The position numbers and the translations under genes were made by a program. The notes under the pieces were generated by a model that saw only the letters and a program-made list of their open reading frames with translations, was not told the origin of the DNA and did no database searches. Below are positions 17,040 through 24,824 of a DNA stretch of 64,000 bases, one piece after another. This DNA is from G965197405 sp965197405. GTDB lineage: Bacteria; Chloroflexota; Dehalococcoidia; Lucifugimonadales; JAGWBF01. The stretch covers positions 2,294,001-2,358,000 of the forward strand of contig OZ240206.1 of assembly GCA_965197405.1 (NCBI GenBank), given 5' to 3'. Position 1 is the first letter of the stretch. Each line of letters begins with the position of its first letter.

Positions 17040-19515
17040 CTCCCTCTACGACACCTTGCTGACTGCCCTGCACTCTTTCATAGATTACTACGCCGCTTCT
17101 CCGGAAAACGGGTTGCACCAGCGAGGGGAATCTGTCGAAGTTGCCAGGTCCGTAGGCCGTGCGCTCCCTTCTACCCACGTAGACGTACCTTATGTCGTAG
17201 GTGTCCAACACCTGCCGCACCTCCTCGGCATCGTCGCTGCGGTAGATCCGGGCCACCTGCTCCTCCCTGCCTCTGAAGGGGGCCTTGGAGCCTCGCCACT
17301 GGTGCTCGTGGCCTTTCCAGCCCAGGATGGTGGGCAGCCCCGTGCCGGCCGAGATGCGCCCGTATTCCGAGTAGTCGTCTCCGACCGCCTCCACGATACG
17401 CCCCCAGGGGGCCTCATCCCGGAGCCACTGTATGGCCTCGTACTCGCCGGAATCGCCGCTGCTCCGGAGGAAAGCCAGCCCGTCCAGAGTGCGGTCGCCG
17501 GGGGCCTGGGTCTTGTCCAGGGCCGCCGCTACGGGGTAATAGACGGAGGCCAGCAGCAGGACCGCCACCAGGCTCAACCAGCCGTAGCCCAGGGTCCTGC
17601 CGAATGCCGCGAGTCGCCGCCGCACCGGTCCGCCGAGGCTCTCCGGGGGGCCTGTTGTTCCTATTGGCCCTATTGCCCCTATTACCAATGAGGGCATGGG
17701 CCGTGAGCAACAGTAGTATAGGCCGTAGGCGGAAACGATGGCAAGGAGCAGCCATGCCTGGTAGTAGACCTTGAAAACCGTGTTCATCCTGTTGCCAAAG
17801 AGGTCCAGCAGGTAGAAAAGCTCCGCCCCCACCAGCAGGTATAGGGCCAGGGCCAATGGGAGCAGGGAAAACGCCGTCGCCCTTTCTTCACCATGCTTTA
17901 CCCTCAGAAGCATGGTGTATGAGGCCACACCCACGATAGCCATGCCGGGTAGAAGTTTGGCGAACCTGGTCCCCACCGTACCCGCGTCCTTCACGGCGTT
18001 GCTGTCGAAGAGACCTATAAGCGACTCCCAGCCGGTCCACAGCGCGAGCAGCTCCCAGCCCGCCCACAGCAGGAAGGGCAGGACCGTTATCACCAGCACA
18101 ATTGACAGGGGGCCGGGGTTCCTTTCCCTCAACCCGGGCACGGTCCATAGCTGCCTTAGCAGAAAGGAACCACTCAGCAAAAGCAGTGGCCCCCATATCA
18201 GGAAGAAGAACAGCGGCCTGGTGCTGACCTCGCCGAGGGCCCTTATGCCGGAAGCCTGGCTTCCGAAGTTCGAGTAAAAGGGGATATACAGCGCCACCGC
18301 CCCCACCAGCACGGGTGCCAGCAGCGCGAGAGAAGACAGCAGGACGTCGCGGACTCTGCACCCCGAGTCGCCGTAGCTTTTGACCAGGACCAGGACTGCC
18401 AACAGCACGGCGAATACCGGAAAGTCCCAGGCGTTGATGAAGGCCAGCGACCCCAGGGCCAGCATTATGGCAAAGACCTCCCACGGGTGACGAAAAAGCC
18501 AGCGAAGCCCCAACCGCTCCTTGCAGACGAAGAGGTTCAGCCCCAGGGCCAAGACGAGTACCAGGAAGGGCAGGGAGGACACGTGAGCGTGGAGGTCTCC
18601 CAGGTAGAAGCTGAAGAAGGGGAACTCGGTGATGGTGTAGTCCAGGCTGGCCCCGTCCACCACGGTATCTATGACCCTGGTGGCGCGCCACCACCACAGA
18701 TAGTCGGTCGGGAAGACGCCGGGGACGGCCCCCGCGTCCATGCCCTCCAGACCCTTTATCGAGACCGACTCCCAGAACCCTTCCGACCCCAGGCCCCTGG
18801 CGTGCACCAGCTCCAACACGCCCTCCAGGTTCCCTATGAGGACCAGGAAGAAGGGCGCTGACAGGGCAAAGATGACGGCGCTTCTCATTCTCGCCCCGGA
18901 CAGCCTTATCAGGTTGTAGACCAGGCTGAAGGCCGCAGCCCCCACCAGGGCCGGAATCAGCGCCATGGAGAGGTTATAGGAGACGTTGGACGGGATGGCC
19001 GTGAGCTTGGTGAGGAAGGCCATCGCCAGGTGGCCGAAGTAGTAGTAGCTTATGGAATGACCGGCGAGCCACGGGTCCTCGGGCGGGAAATAGTCGCTCC
19101 TGAGTATGGAGTTGAGGAACGCGAAGTCCATGGGCTGCTCTGTATGGTTTATGGCCGGGGTGAAGGAGGTCAGCGAGAGCCATAGGAAGTAAAGCCCGAG
19201 GAAGACCATCTCGGATACGAGCAGGGCGGGCCATTCCCTGCGCAGGAAGGACGCTATATCCGGCAGCTTGCGCCACAGCACCAGCGATGAGGCCAGGGCC
19301 GCCACAGCCAGTATGGCGATGATGGTGTAGAGGGTGTTGGGCAGCAGGTGGGTGGAACCCAGCAGCCATAGAACATAGGAGAATAGAAGGAGAGCCAGGA
19401 CCTTGGAGAGGCCCAGACCCCTATCGGGCAGACGGCGGAAGAGGATGAAGGCGAGGGGAAGGAGCACCAGCCCCAGGACTTCAACGATGAGGAGCCAGAT
19501 CAAGGCGTGGTACAC
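17023..19515 (-). CDS. DUF2298 (YYY-domain) polytopic membrane protein
   Basis: 830 residues with roughly fifteen hydrophobic segments. Diagnostic pieces are NHTEQPMDFAFLNSILRS, then PPEDPWLAGHSISYYYFGHL, which gives the domain its YYY name, and FPFFSFYLGDLHAHVSSLPF. Together they define the chlor_Arch_YYY/DUF2298 family, membrane proteins thought to act on lipid-linked sugars. The soluble C-terminal region includes ILGWKGHEHQWRG. Starts at a GTG with a weak ribosome-binding site. It forms an operon with the Agl23-like gene. Confidence 0.82.
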   Translation of the reverse strand: MYHALIWLLIVEVLGLVLLPLAFILFRRLPDRGLGLSKVLALLLFSYVLWLLGSTHLLPNTLYTIIAILAVAALASSLVLWRKLPDIASFLRREWPALLVSEMVFLGLYFLWLSLTSFTPAINHTEQPMDFAFLNSILRSDYFPPEDPWLAGHSISYYYFGHLAMAFLTKLTAIPSNVSYNLSMALIPALVGAAAFSLVYNLIRLSGARMRSAVIFALSAPFFLVLIGNLEGVLELVHARGLGSEGFWESVSIKGLEGMDAGAVPGVFPTDYLWWWRATRVIDTVVDGASLDYTITEFPFFSFYLGDLHAHVSSLPFLVLVLALGLNLFVCKERLGLRWLFRHPWEVFAIMLALGSLAFINAWDFPVFAVLLAVLVLVKSYGDSGCRVRDVLLSSLALLAPVLVGAVALYIPFYSNFGSQASGIRALGEVSTRPLFFFLIWGPLLLLSGSFLLRQLWTVPGLRERNPGPLSIVLVITVLPFLLWAGWELLALWTGWESLIGLFDSNAVKDAGTVGTRFAKLLPGMAIVGVASYTMLLRVKHGEERATAFSLLPLALALYLLVGAELFYLLDLFGNRMNTVFKVYYQAWLLLAIVSAYGLYYCCSRPMPSLVIGAIGPIGTTGPPESLGGPVRRRLAAFGRTLGYGWLSLVAVLLLASVYYPVAAALDKTQAPGDRTLDGLAFLRSSGDSGEYEAIQWLRDEAPWGRIVEAVGDDYSEYGRISAGTGLPTILGWKGHEHQWRGSKAPFRGREEQVARIYRSDDAEEVRQVLDTYDIRYVYVGRRERTAYGPGNFDRFPSLVQPVFRRSGVVIYERVQGSQQGVVEGDEGAG

Positions 19516-19627
19516 AGTCTACTCTACTGTGCTGTCCGGAAGCGCTTCATATCAGGGTGGGCGGCACATGACGCTTCATTCACTCTGCATGGAACTACAT
19601 GGAAGCCGGTCCGGTGGATCTCAAATG

Positions 19628-19671
19628 ATTGTCACCCCGAGCGGAGCGGAGGGGTCTAAAATGCTGGCTGG
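19628..19671. repeat. Dispersed repeat family A copy
   Basis: ATTGTCACCCCGAGCGGAGC followed by GGAGGGGTCTAAAATGC. It lies in the 340-bp gap 19516-19857, which has no gene. Confidence 0.65.
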
Positions 19672-19725
19672 CCGCGGTCTTGTTCTGCCGGTACGGCTTG
19701 ATCCCGATTTTTGTTAGGCGCTATT

Positions 19726-19768
19726 TCAGATTCCTCACTCCGCTTCGCTCCATTCGGAATGACACGCG
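19726..19768. repeat. Dispersed repeat family B copy, reverse orientation
   Basis: TTTCAGATTCCTCACTCCGC...CATTCGGAATGACACG, the reverse complement of the unit at 44956-44995. Confidence 0.65.
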
Positions 19769-19857
19769 GCGGGGTCTGTATTCGTCTAACGTCCCTGTCT
19801 GACGCCAGGCAGGGAGAATCAAACAGGCCTGAACTGTTAGCCCCGGCCCGGGCCCTG

Positions 19858-20832
19858 CTATTCACGCTGGGGAGAGGGTACTGGCTCCAGCAGCATCTCC
19901 ACGAACTCCCTCGAATCGAAGGGGGCCATGTCCTGGAGCTTCTCCCCCGTGCCCATGAAGAGTATGGGAAGCCCAAGCTCGCTCTTTATGGCCAGGACGA
20001 TGCCACCCTTCGCCGTGCCGTCCAGCTTCGCCAGGATGATGCCGGTGCAGTCCACCGCTTCGGTGAAGTGCCTGGCCTGAGTGAGGCCATTATGGCCTGT
20101 GGTGGCGTCCAGTATCAGGAGCACCTGGTGGGGGGCCGAGGGGTCGAGGCGGCTGAGCACCCGCCGTATCTTCTTGAGCTCTTCCATCAGGTTGGACTTG
20201 GTGTGGAGGCGGCCTGCCGTGTCTATTATCAGCACGTCGGCCCCCCGGGCTTTGCTCGCCTCGTAGGCGTCGTAAGCCACCGCGCCCGGGTCGGCGCCTG
20301 GCTGGTGGCTCACCACCTCTACGCCCGCCCTCTGGCCCAACACCTCCAGCTGGTCTATGGCAGCCGCCCGGAAGGTGTCTGCGGCCCCGATAACGACCTT
20401 TTTCCTCTCTTCCTTGAACTGGTAAGCCAGCTTGGCGATGCTGGTGGTCTTGCCCGCGCCGTTTACGCCCACCACCAATATGACGAAGGGCGAAGCGCCG
20501 TTGTCGGACTCCAGCCATGCGTCTGCCCTGTCGTTGGACTCCAGGCTGGATACCAGCTCCTCTTTGAGGGTCTCAATTACCTGCTCGGGCCGGTCTAGAC
20601 GTTCTTCCCTCGCCCGTGTTTTCATGCGCTCTATGAGCTTCAGCGAGATGTCCACGCCCAAGTCGGCGGAGATGAGTATCTCCTCCAACTGCTCCCATAC
20701 GCTGTCATCCAGGCGGGGCGAACCCCGCAGGACCCCCACTATGCGTCCGAACCAGGTCTCGCGGCTCCGGCGCACACCCTCCTGGGTCTTCTCTCTGTTC
20801 TTCTCCCTGTTTCTCTTGAGCAGTCTTAGCAT
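19858..20832 (-). CDS. ftsY: Signal recognition particle receptor FtsY
   Basis: 324 residues: a short basic N-terminal segment in place of the long acidic A domain, then the NG domain. GTPase motifs are GVNGAGKTTS (about 122-131), DTFRAAAIDQLE, DTAGRLHTKSNLMEEL and AKLDGTAKGG, with the C-terminal GTGEKLQDMAPFD closing segment. FtsY docks ribosome-SRP complexes at the membrane. Last gene of the DsbA-rnc-ftsY operon. Confidence 0.96.
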   Translation of the reverse strand: MLRLLKRNREKNREKTQEGVRRSRETWFGRIVGVLRGSPRLDDSVWEQLEEILISADLGVDISLKLIERMKTRAREERLDRPEQVIETLKEELVSSLESNDRADAWLESDNGASPFVILVVGVNGAGKTTSIAKLAYQFKEERKKVVIGAADTFRAAAIDQLEVLGQRAGVEVVSHQPGADPGAVAYDAYEASKARGADVLIIDTAGRLHTKSNLMEELKKIRRVLSRLDPSAPHQVLLILDATTGHNGLTQARHFTEAVDCTGIILAKLDGTAKGGIVLAIKSELGLPILFMGTGEKLQDMAPFDSREFVEMLLEPVPSPQRE

Positions 20833-20862
20833 GACGTCTCAGCGCCGTGTCTTTGGCGAGAT

Positions 20863-21567
20863 TCATGTCCTCGTAGCGGTCTCCAGCCGGCGAAGGGCTT
20901 CCTCAGCCGCCTGCTTCTCGGCGTCCAGCTTTCGCTTCCCCCGGCCCCTGCCCATTACCTGGCCGTCCATGACGACTTCTATGTCGAAGCTCTTGTTATG
21001 GTCGGGGCCGTCTACTTCCACGAGCCGGTAGTATGGAGTCTCGCCACCCATGCTCTGCGCCAGTTCCTGGAGGCGAGACTTGGGGTCCTCGGGCACACCC
21101 GCAGCGAGATGGCTCTCTATCTCGTCTTGCATTGTCCCAAGGACGAAGTCTCTGGCGGCGTCAAAGCCGTCGTCCAGAAATATAGCTCCCACCAGCGCCT
21201 CGAGGGAGGCCGCCAGGTTTGAGTCCCTGTCGCGGCCCCCCGTGGACTCCTCGCCCCTCCCCAGCTTGAGGTGCTGTCCTAGCTCCAGTCTCCTGGCTAC
21301 GCCGGCCAAGGCCTTGCCCTCGACCAGGGAAGACCGGAGCTTGGTCAGCTGGCCCTCCGGCAGATGGGGGCACCTCTGGTATAGCTCCAGGGTCATAGCC
21401 GCGCCGAGCACGGCGTCTCCCAGGAACTCGAGGCGCTCGTAAGAGCTTGTAGGCCCCTCTTCAGGCGGAAGCTCGTTCAGGTAGGACGGGTGCGTCAGCG
21501 CCTGGTCCAGCAGAGCCTTGTCTTTGAAGCGGAGCCTCAGTTTTCGCTCTAGGTTGGTCGGTTTCAA
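20863..21567 (-). CDS. rnc: Ribonuclease III
   Basis: 234 residues. The catalytic signature YERLEFLGDAVLG is near residue 43, with the second acidic patch LEALVGAIFLDDG at about 123; a C-terminal dsRNA-binding domain starts near 160 (DPKSRLQELAQSMG) and ends with KQAAEEALRRLE. It processes rRNA precursors and other duplex RNA. Begins at a TTG, 10 nt after the stop codon of the DsbA-like gene, and is followed by ftsY, a common pairing. Confidence 0.95.
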   Translation of the reverse strand: MKPTNLERKLRLRFKDKALLDQALTHPSYLNELPPEEGPTSSYERLEFLGDAVLGAAMTLELYQRCPHLPEGQLTKLRSSLVEGKALAGVARRLELGQHLKLGRGEESTGGRDRDSNLAASLEALVGAIFLDDGFDAARDFVLGTMQDEIESHLAAGVPEDPKSRLQELAQSMGGETPYYRLVEVDGPDHNKSFDIEVVMDGQVMGRGRGKRKLDAEKQAAEEALRRLETATRT

Positions 21568-21577
21568 GGTCCCGCTT

Positions 21578-22207
21578 TTAGGTGAACACCCCTTTGGGCC
21601 AGGGCGGCTGGGGCCGCTTCACCTCGCCTATGTGCCTCCACTTGCCCATGACGTCGGCCAGGTCCTCGAACATCTGCACGGCGTCCTCCTCGGGTGGGAC
21701 GTACGCCTTGACAAAAGCCGAGGTGCCGTCGGGGAAGATGAAGGTCGGAACGCCGAAGACGCCGTACTCATCCACGGCGCGGGTATGGCTCTCGGCCAGG
21801 TCCTTCAGGATGCTCTCGTCGGCGAGGTCCTCCCGGAACCGGGCCATATCCAGGCCGCCGGTCTGGGCCGCATCCATAATCACTTCGGGGTTGGACAGGT
21901 CCTTCCGGTCCTCGTGGCGCGCCTTCAACAGGGCCAGTTGGAAATCCTCGAAGGCCTGGCTGCCCTGTCTACGGGCCGCCTCTCCTGCCCTCATAGCGAG
22001 AAGGCCCAGGTTGGCGTTGTCCTCGGGCTGCTCCCACGCCTTCCACTCAGGCCCCTCCTTGCTGTTGGCCTGCGCCAGGATAAAGGGCTGCCAGTCTATC
22101 TGAAGGTTATCGCCATAAGTCTCCTTGACCTTCGCAAACCACACGGCTGCGTTGTATACATAAGGTCAACGGAAGTCGTAATAGCTCGTAACTTTTATCG
22201 GCTCCAT
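21578..22207 (-). CDS. DsbA/FrnE-like oxidoreductase, candidate selenoprotein (in-frame TGA at codon 14)
   Basis: Read through one TGA, the gene encodes 209 residues: MEPIKVTSYYDFR, then TGA (22168-22166), then PYVYNAAVWFAKV and a full DsbA/FrnE-type thioredoxin fold ending with the cis-Pro loop FGVPTFIFPDG. Family members have Cys at the TGA position, in DF-x-C-P. The ATG at 22207 follows AGGAGGTG at ideal spacing and a strong promoter, whereas the frame after the TGA has no ribosome-binding site at its GTG. A SECIS-like hairpin follows the TGA. The second active-site residue is Val, so the centre would be UxxV. A nonsense mutation or sequencing error is the alternative. First gene of the operon with rnc and ftsY. 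Confidence 0.75.
22126..22168 (-). promoter_or_regulatory. SECIS-like stem-loop at the TGA of the DsbA-like gene
   Basis: Starting at the TGA itself, TGACCTT (22168-22162) pairs perfectly with AAGGTCA (22132-22126). Above an internal loop, CGCAGCC pairs with GGT-TGCG with one bulged T and closes a GTGT apical loop (22144-22141). The loop begins 21 nt after the TGA and its first base is G, as in bacterial SECIS elements. Confidence 0.7.
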
Positions 22208-22228
22208 AGTTTCACCTCCTAAGTGAGG

Positions 22229-22257
22229 ATTTTACCCATCCTGGTGAAAAAAGTCAA
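22229..22257 (-). promoter_or_regulatory. Promoter of the DsbA-rnc-ftsY operon
   Basis: Minus strand: TTGACT (22257-22252), a 17-bp spacer and TAAAAT (22234-22229). The predicted start near 22222 leaves a 15-nt leader carrying AGGAGGTG before the ATG at 22207. Confidence 0.75.
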
Positions 22258-22312
22258 AGGGCTAGGGCCTGGTCTTTTTGGTAGGAGGGCGGGCGCAAGC
22301 GGTATTCTGAGG

Positions 22313-22440
22313 CAGGTGCAAAACGCAATCTTAACAGTTTCGTCGCTCCCCTGCTTTCGCAGGGGCAGGCCCCGTGAGGCTTGTCACAGTGGAAACGGGG
22401 AATAGCCTGATTGAGGTCGAAACACACAGTTTTGCACCTG
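22313..22440. repeat. 128-bp element bounded by 12-bp inverted repeats
   Basis: CAGGTGCAAAAC at 22313-22324 and its exact complement GTTTTGCACCTG at 22429-22440 bracket a non-coding stretch. Inside it, at 22348-22370, lies the palindrome CCCCTGCTTTCGCAGGGG followed by CAGGC. The arrangement looks like a small non-autonomous element with another palindrome nested in it. Confidence 0.5.
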
Positions 22441-22457
22441 TCCCCTCAACGGGTAAA

Positions 22458-22491
22458 GAAGAAGCCCCGCCAACTCCGGCGGGGCTTCTTC
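22458..22491 (-). terminator. Rho-independent terminator of the coiled-coil gene
   Basis: GAAGAAGCCCCGCC (22458-22471) and GGCGGGGCTTCTTC (22478-22491) form a perfect 14-bp stem with a 6-nt loop. Read on the minus strand the hairpin ends in TTCTTCTTT, and it begins 22 nt after the stop of the gene at 22513. Confidence 0.8.
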
Positions 22492-22512
22492 GCACAGTTA
22501 TATCCCTTCGGG

Positions 22513-22752
22513 TTAGCCCAAGTACCCCTTGATGAGGGAGATGTCTCCAGACTGGGCGTTAAGAGTTGAGACAATGGTCTGAAGCAGTTCGGTATGCTCT
22601 CTCAGAATCGTGGTCTGCTCCTGCTGGGTCTCTACAACCGCCTTCAGAATCGTGGTCTGCTCCTGCTGGGTCTCTACAACCGCCTCCAACATCGGTACGA
22701 CCTTTGCGAAAGCATCCTCCAGTCTCTCTAGCCGGTCGTTTATGGTAGTCAT
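22513..22752 (-). CDS. Small coiled-coil protein with a 14-residue tandem repeat
   Basis: 79 residues, almost entirely heptad-like helix: an N-terminal INDRLERLEDAFAKVVPML, then two copies of AVVETQQEQTTIL followed by K or R, and a C-terminal TIVSTLNAQSGDISLIKGYLG. The second copy arises from an exact 42-bp DNA duplication. GGAG precedes the ATG and a strong terminator follows, so it is a real transcription unit. Function unknown; an oligomerising protein is likely. Confidence 0.65.
   Translation of the reverse strand: MTTINDRLERLEDAFAKVVPMLEAVVETQQEQTTILKAVVETQQEQTTILREHTELLQTIVSTLNAQSGDISLIKGYLG
22602..22685. repeat. Perfect 42-bp tandem duplication inside the coiled-coil gene
   Basis: 22602-22643 and 22644-22685 are identical and in frame, adding 14 residues to the coiled coil. 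Only two copies are present, so it is not a CRISPR-like array. Confidence 0.9.
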
Positions 22753-22999
22753 TTCTGCCTGACTCCTCTAAATGTTGATATTGCTACGATGTATTTACAT
22801 AGTAAAGGGTTTTCTTTGCTCCGTAAAGGATTTTTAGAGGGCAGGTCGCCCATTGCCCATTTCATTCAGACAGAGACTTATGCACTTCGATCCGCATTCT
22901 CAGCACGGGTTGACAACCCATAGGGCCTTTGATAACATCTCCCAAGAGACCCGACTTTCTCCAAAAGCACTCCTATCTTTTGAAACAGGTCGTACTATA

Positions 23000-24241
23000 G
23001 TGGCTTTTGTGACATGCCTCCGGTGCCGCGAGTGTGGCAGAGAATACGCCATAGAGCCTATCAACGTCTGCGATTTCTGCTTTGGCCCCCTGGAGGTCGT
23101 CTATGACTACGACAGCATAGCCCGGACCATTAGCCGTGAGCGTATAGCCAAGGGCCCTCTCAGCATGTGGCGCTACCAGGACCTCCTTCCCGTGGACGGC
23201 AAGGATGCCGTGGACATAAACGCGGGCTTTACCCCCTTGATAAAGTCAAAGAACCTGGGCAAGCTTCTGGGCTTGGACAACCTATACATCAAAAACGACA
23301 GCGTCAACCCCTCCTTCTCCTTCAAAGACCGGGTCGTGTCTGTGGCTGCCACCAAGGCCCTGGAGTTCGGCTTCGACACCCTGGCCTGTGCTTCCACCGG
23401 GAACCTGGCCTGCGCCGTCGCCGCCCACGCCGCCAGAGCGGGCATGAGGTCCGTGGTCTTTATACCCGCCGACCTGGAACACGGCAAAGTCATAGGGGCA
23501 GCCATTTACTCGCCTACAGTAGTGGCCGTAAAGGGCAGCTACGATGAGGTGAACCGGCTGTGCAGCGAGGTGGCCGACAACTACCCCTGGGCCTTTGTGA
23601 ATATCAACATGCGTCCCTACTACGCCGAGGGCAGCCGGACTCTGGCCTATGAAGTGGCGGAGCAGCTAGGCTGGAAAATCCCCGATCATGCCGTCGTTCC
23701 CTCCGCCTCGGGCTCTCTCTTTACCAAGATATGGAAGGGCTTCAACGAGATGGCCTCCCTGGGGCTGGTGGACGGTCCGGTCCGCACCCGGATGCACCTG
23801 ACCCAGGCAGAGGGTTGCTCCCCCATAGTGGGCGCCTTCGAGAGCGAAGAAGACGTTATAAAGCCGGTGAGGCCCAACACGGTGGCAAAGTCCCTGGCTA
23901 TTGGCAATCCCGCCGACGGCATCTACGCCATCCGGACCTTGCGACAGTCCGGCGGCGCAGCCTACGCAGTGCCCGAACCGGATGTAGTTGAGGGGATGAA
24001 GCTGCTGGCTGAGACGGAGGGCATATTCACCGAAACGGCGGGCGGCGTCGTAATATCCGGCTTGAAATACCTGGCCGAGACCGGGGCCATAAAGCGGGAC
24101 GAGCTAACCGTAGCGTATATAACCGGCAATGGCCTGAAGACCCAGGAGGCCGTGGAAGATGTGGTCCACCCTCTGCCCATCACTCCTACTATGAGCTCCT
24201 TTGAAGAGGCCCTGAACGGCCTCAGTACGGGTGGGAGGTAG
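23000..24241 (+). CDS. thrC: Threonine synthase
   Basis: About 413 residues of a fold-type II PLP enzyme. An N-terminal zinc ribbon (CLRCRECGREY...CDFC, residues 6-30) precedes the catalytic core; the PLP lysine is in NPSFSFKDRVV and the phosphate-binding loop in CASTGNLACA. It converts O-phosphohomoserine to threonine. The open frame extends about 50 codons upstream, but that part is unlike the family; the GTG at 23000 with a modest AGGT site is the likely start, and one at 23009 is possible. It leads a cluster with NIL-domain and MoaD-like genes, so a role in another sulfur or homocysteine route should be kept in mind. Confidence 0.82.
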   Translation: MAFVTCLRCRECGREYAIEPINVCDFCFGPLEVVYDYDSIARTISRERIAKGPLSMWRYQDLLPVDGKDAVDINAGFTPLIKSKNLGKLLGLDNLYIKNDSVNPSFSFKDRVVSVAATKALEFGFDTLACASTGNLACAVAAHAARAGMRSVVFIPADLEHGKVIGAAIYSPTVVAVKGSYDEVNRLCSEVADNYPWAFVNINMRPYYAEGSRTLAYEVAEQLGWKIPDHAVVPSASGSLFTKIWKGFNEMASLGLVDGPVRTRMHLTQAEGCSPIVGAFESEEDVIKPVRPNTVAKSLAIGNPADGIYAIRTLRQSGGAAYAVPEPDVVEGMKLLAETEGIFTETAGGVVISGLKYLAETGAIKRDELTVAYITGNGLKTQEAVEDVVHPLPITPTMSSFEEALNGLSTGGR

Positions 24242-24248
24242 TGAAGTC

Positions 24249-24491
24249 ATGGGGAAGCAGCGAGTCAAGTTCACTTTCCCCCAAGACCTTGTGACCCAGC
24301 CCATAATTTACCAGCTAACTCACCGGTTCCAGGTGGTTACCAATATCCGCCGGGCCGACGTGCAGGAGAACATGGGCTGGGTGGTGCTGGAATTGGAAGG
24401 CGACGACAAGGAGATAGAAGAGGGAGTCAAGTGGGTCAGTTCCCTGGGTGTGCGGGTGGACCCGGTGAGCGGTGACGTAGTCGAAGGCTGA
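24249..24491 (+). CDS. NIL-domain protein
   Basis: 80 residues matching the NIL ligand-binding domain found at the C terminus of methionine ABC transporter ATPases and in Fe-S proteins of homocysteine synthesis: RVKFTFPQDLVTQPIIYQLT near the N terminus, followed by ADVQENMGWVVLELEG. Here it stands alone. The ATG at 24249 follows GGGAGG and lies 7 nt after the threonine synthase stop, so they are co-transcribed. A role in sensing or handling a sulfur amino acid is inferred from the domain. Confidence 0.75.
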   Translation: MGKQRVKFTFPQDLVTQPIIYQLTHRFQVVTNIRRADVQENMGWVVLELEGDDKEIEEGVKWVSSLGVRVDPVSGDVVEG

Positions 24492-24528
24492 GGCCATACC
24501 CCTCTACCCTTAAGGAGAGTACATAAAG

Positions 24529-24816
24529 ATGAGCGGTATACTGATTCGCATTCCCACGCCACTGCGCCGTGTCACCAACGGTCAGGACAAGGTTGAGATG
24601 GACGCCTCTAATCTCGGCGAGATTATAGAGCGACTCGAGGCGGACTTTCCCGGCTTCAAGGAACGGCTCGTGGATGAAGAAGGGGAGTTGCGCTACTTCG
24701 TGAACATCTACCTGAACGGGGAGGACGTCCGGTTCCTCCAGGGTATGGATACTTCCACCAAGAGCGGGGATGAGGTAAGCATCGTCCCCGCCGTGGCCGG
24801 CGGGTCCTGGGGGTAG
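24529..24816 (+). CDS. MoaD/ThiS-like ubiquitin-fold sulfur carrier
   Basis: 95 residues with a beta-grasp pattern: SGILIRIPTPLRRVTNGQDK, a helix with NLGEIIERLEADFPG, then FVNIYLNGEDVRFLQGMDT and GDEVSIVPAVAGG. Sulfur carriers end in the GG that is thiocarboxylated, but here three residues (SWG) follow. Such tails occur in CysO/HcyS/QbsE-type carriers that are trimmed by a JAMM protease. It ends 9 bp before the convergent tgt gene. Co-transcription with thrC and the NIL protein suggests a thiocarboxylate-dependent amino-acid pathway. Confidence 0.75.
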   Translation: MSGILIRIPTPLRRVTNGQDKVEMDASNLGEIIERLEADFPGFKERLVDEEGELRYFVNIYLNGEDVRFLQGMDTSTKSGDEVSIVPAVAGGSWG

Positions 24817-24824
24817 GCTGGGCT

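Noticed and set aside
21578..22144. DsbA-like gene taken as a shorter protein starting at GTG 22144
   Set aside because: No ribosome-binding site there, and the thioredoxin fold would lack its first strand and active site; the upstream ATG with TGA read-through explains the promoter and ribosome-binding site better.
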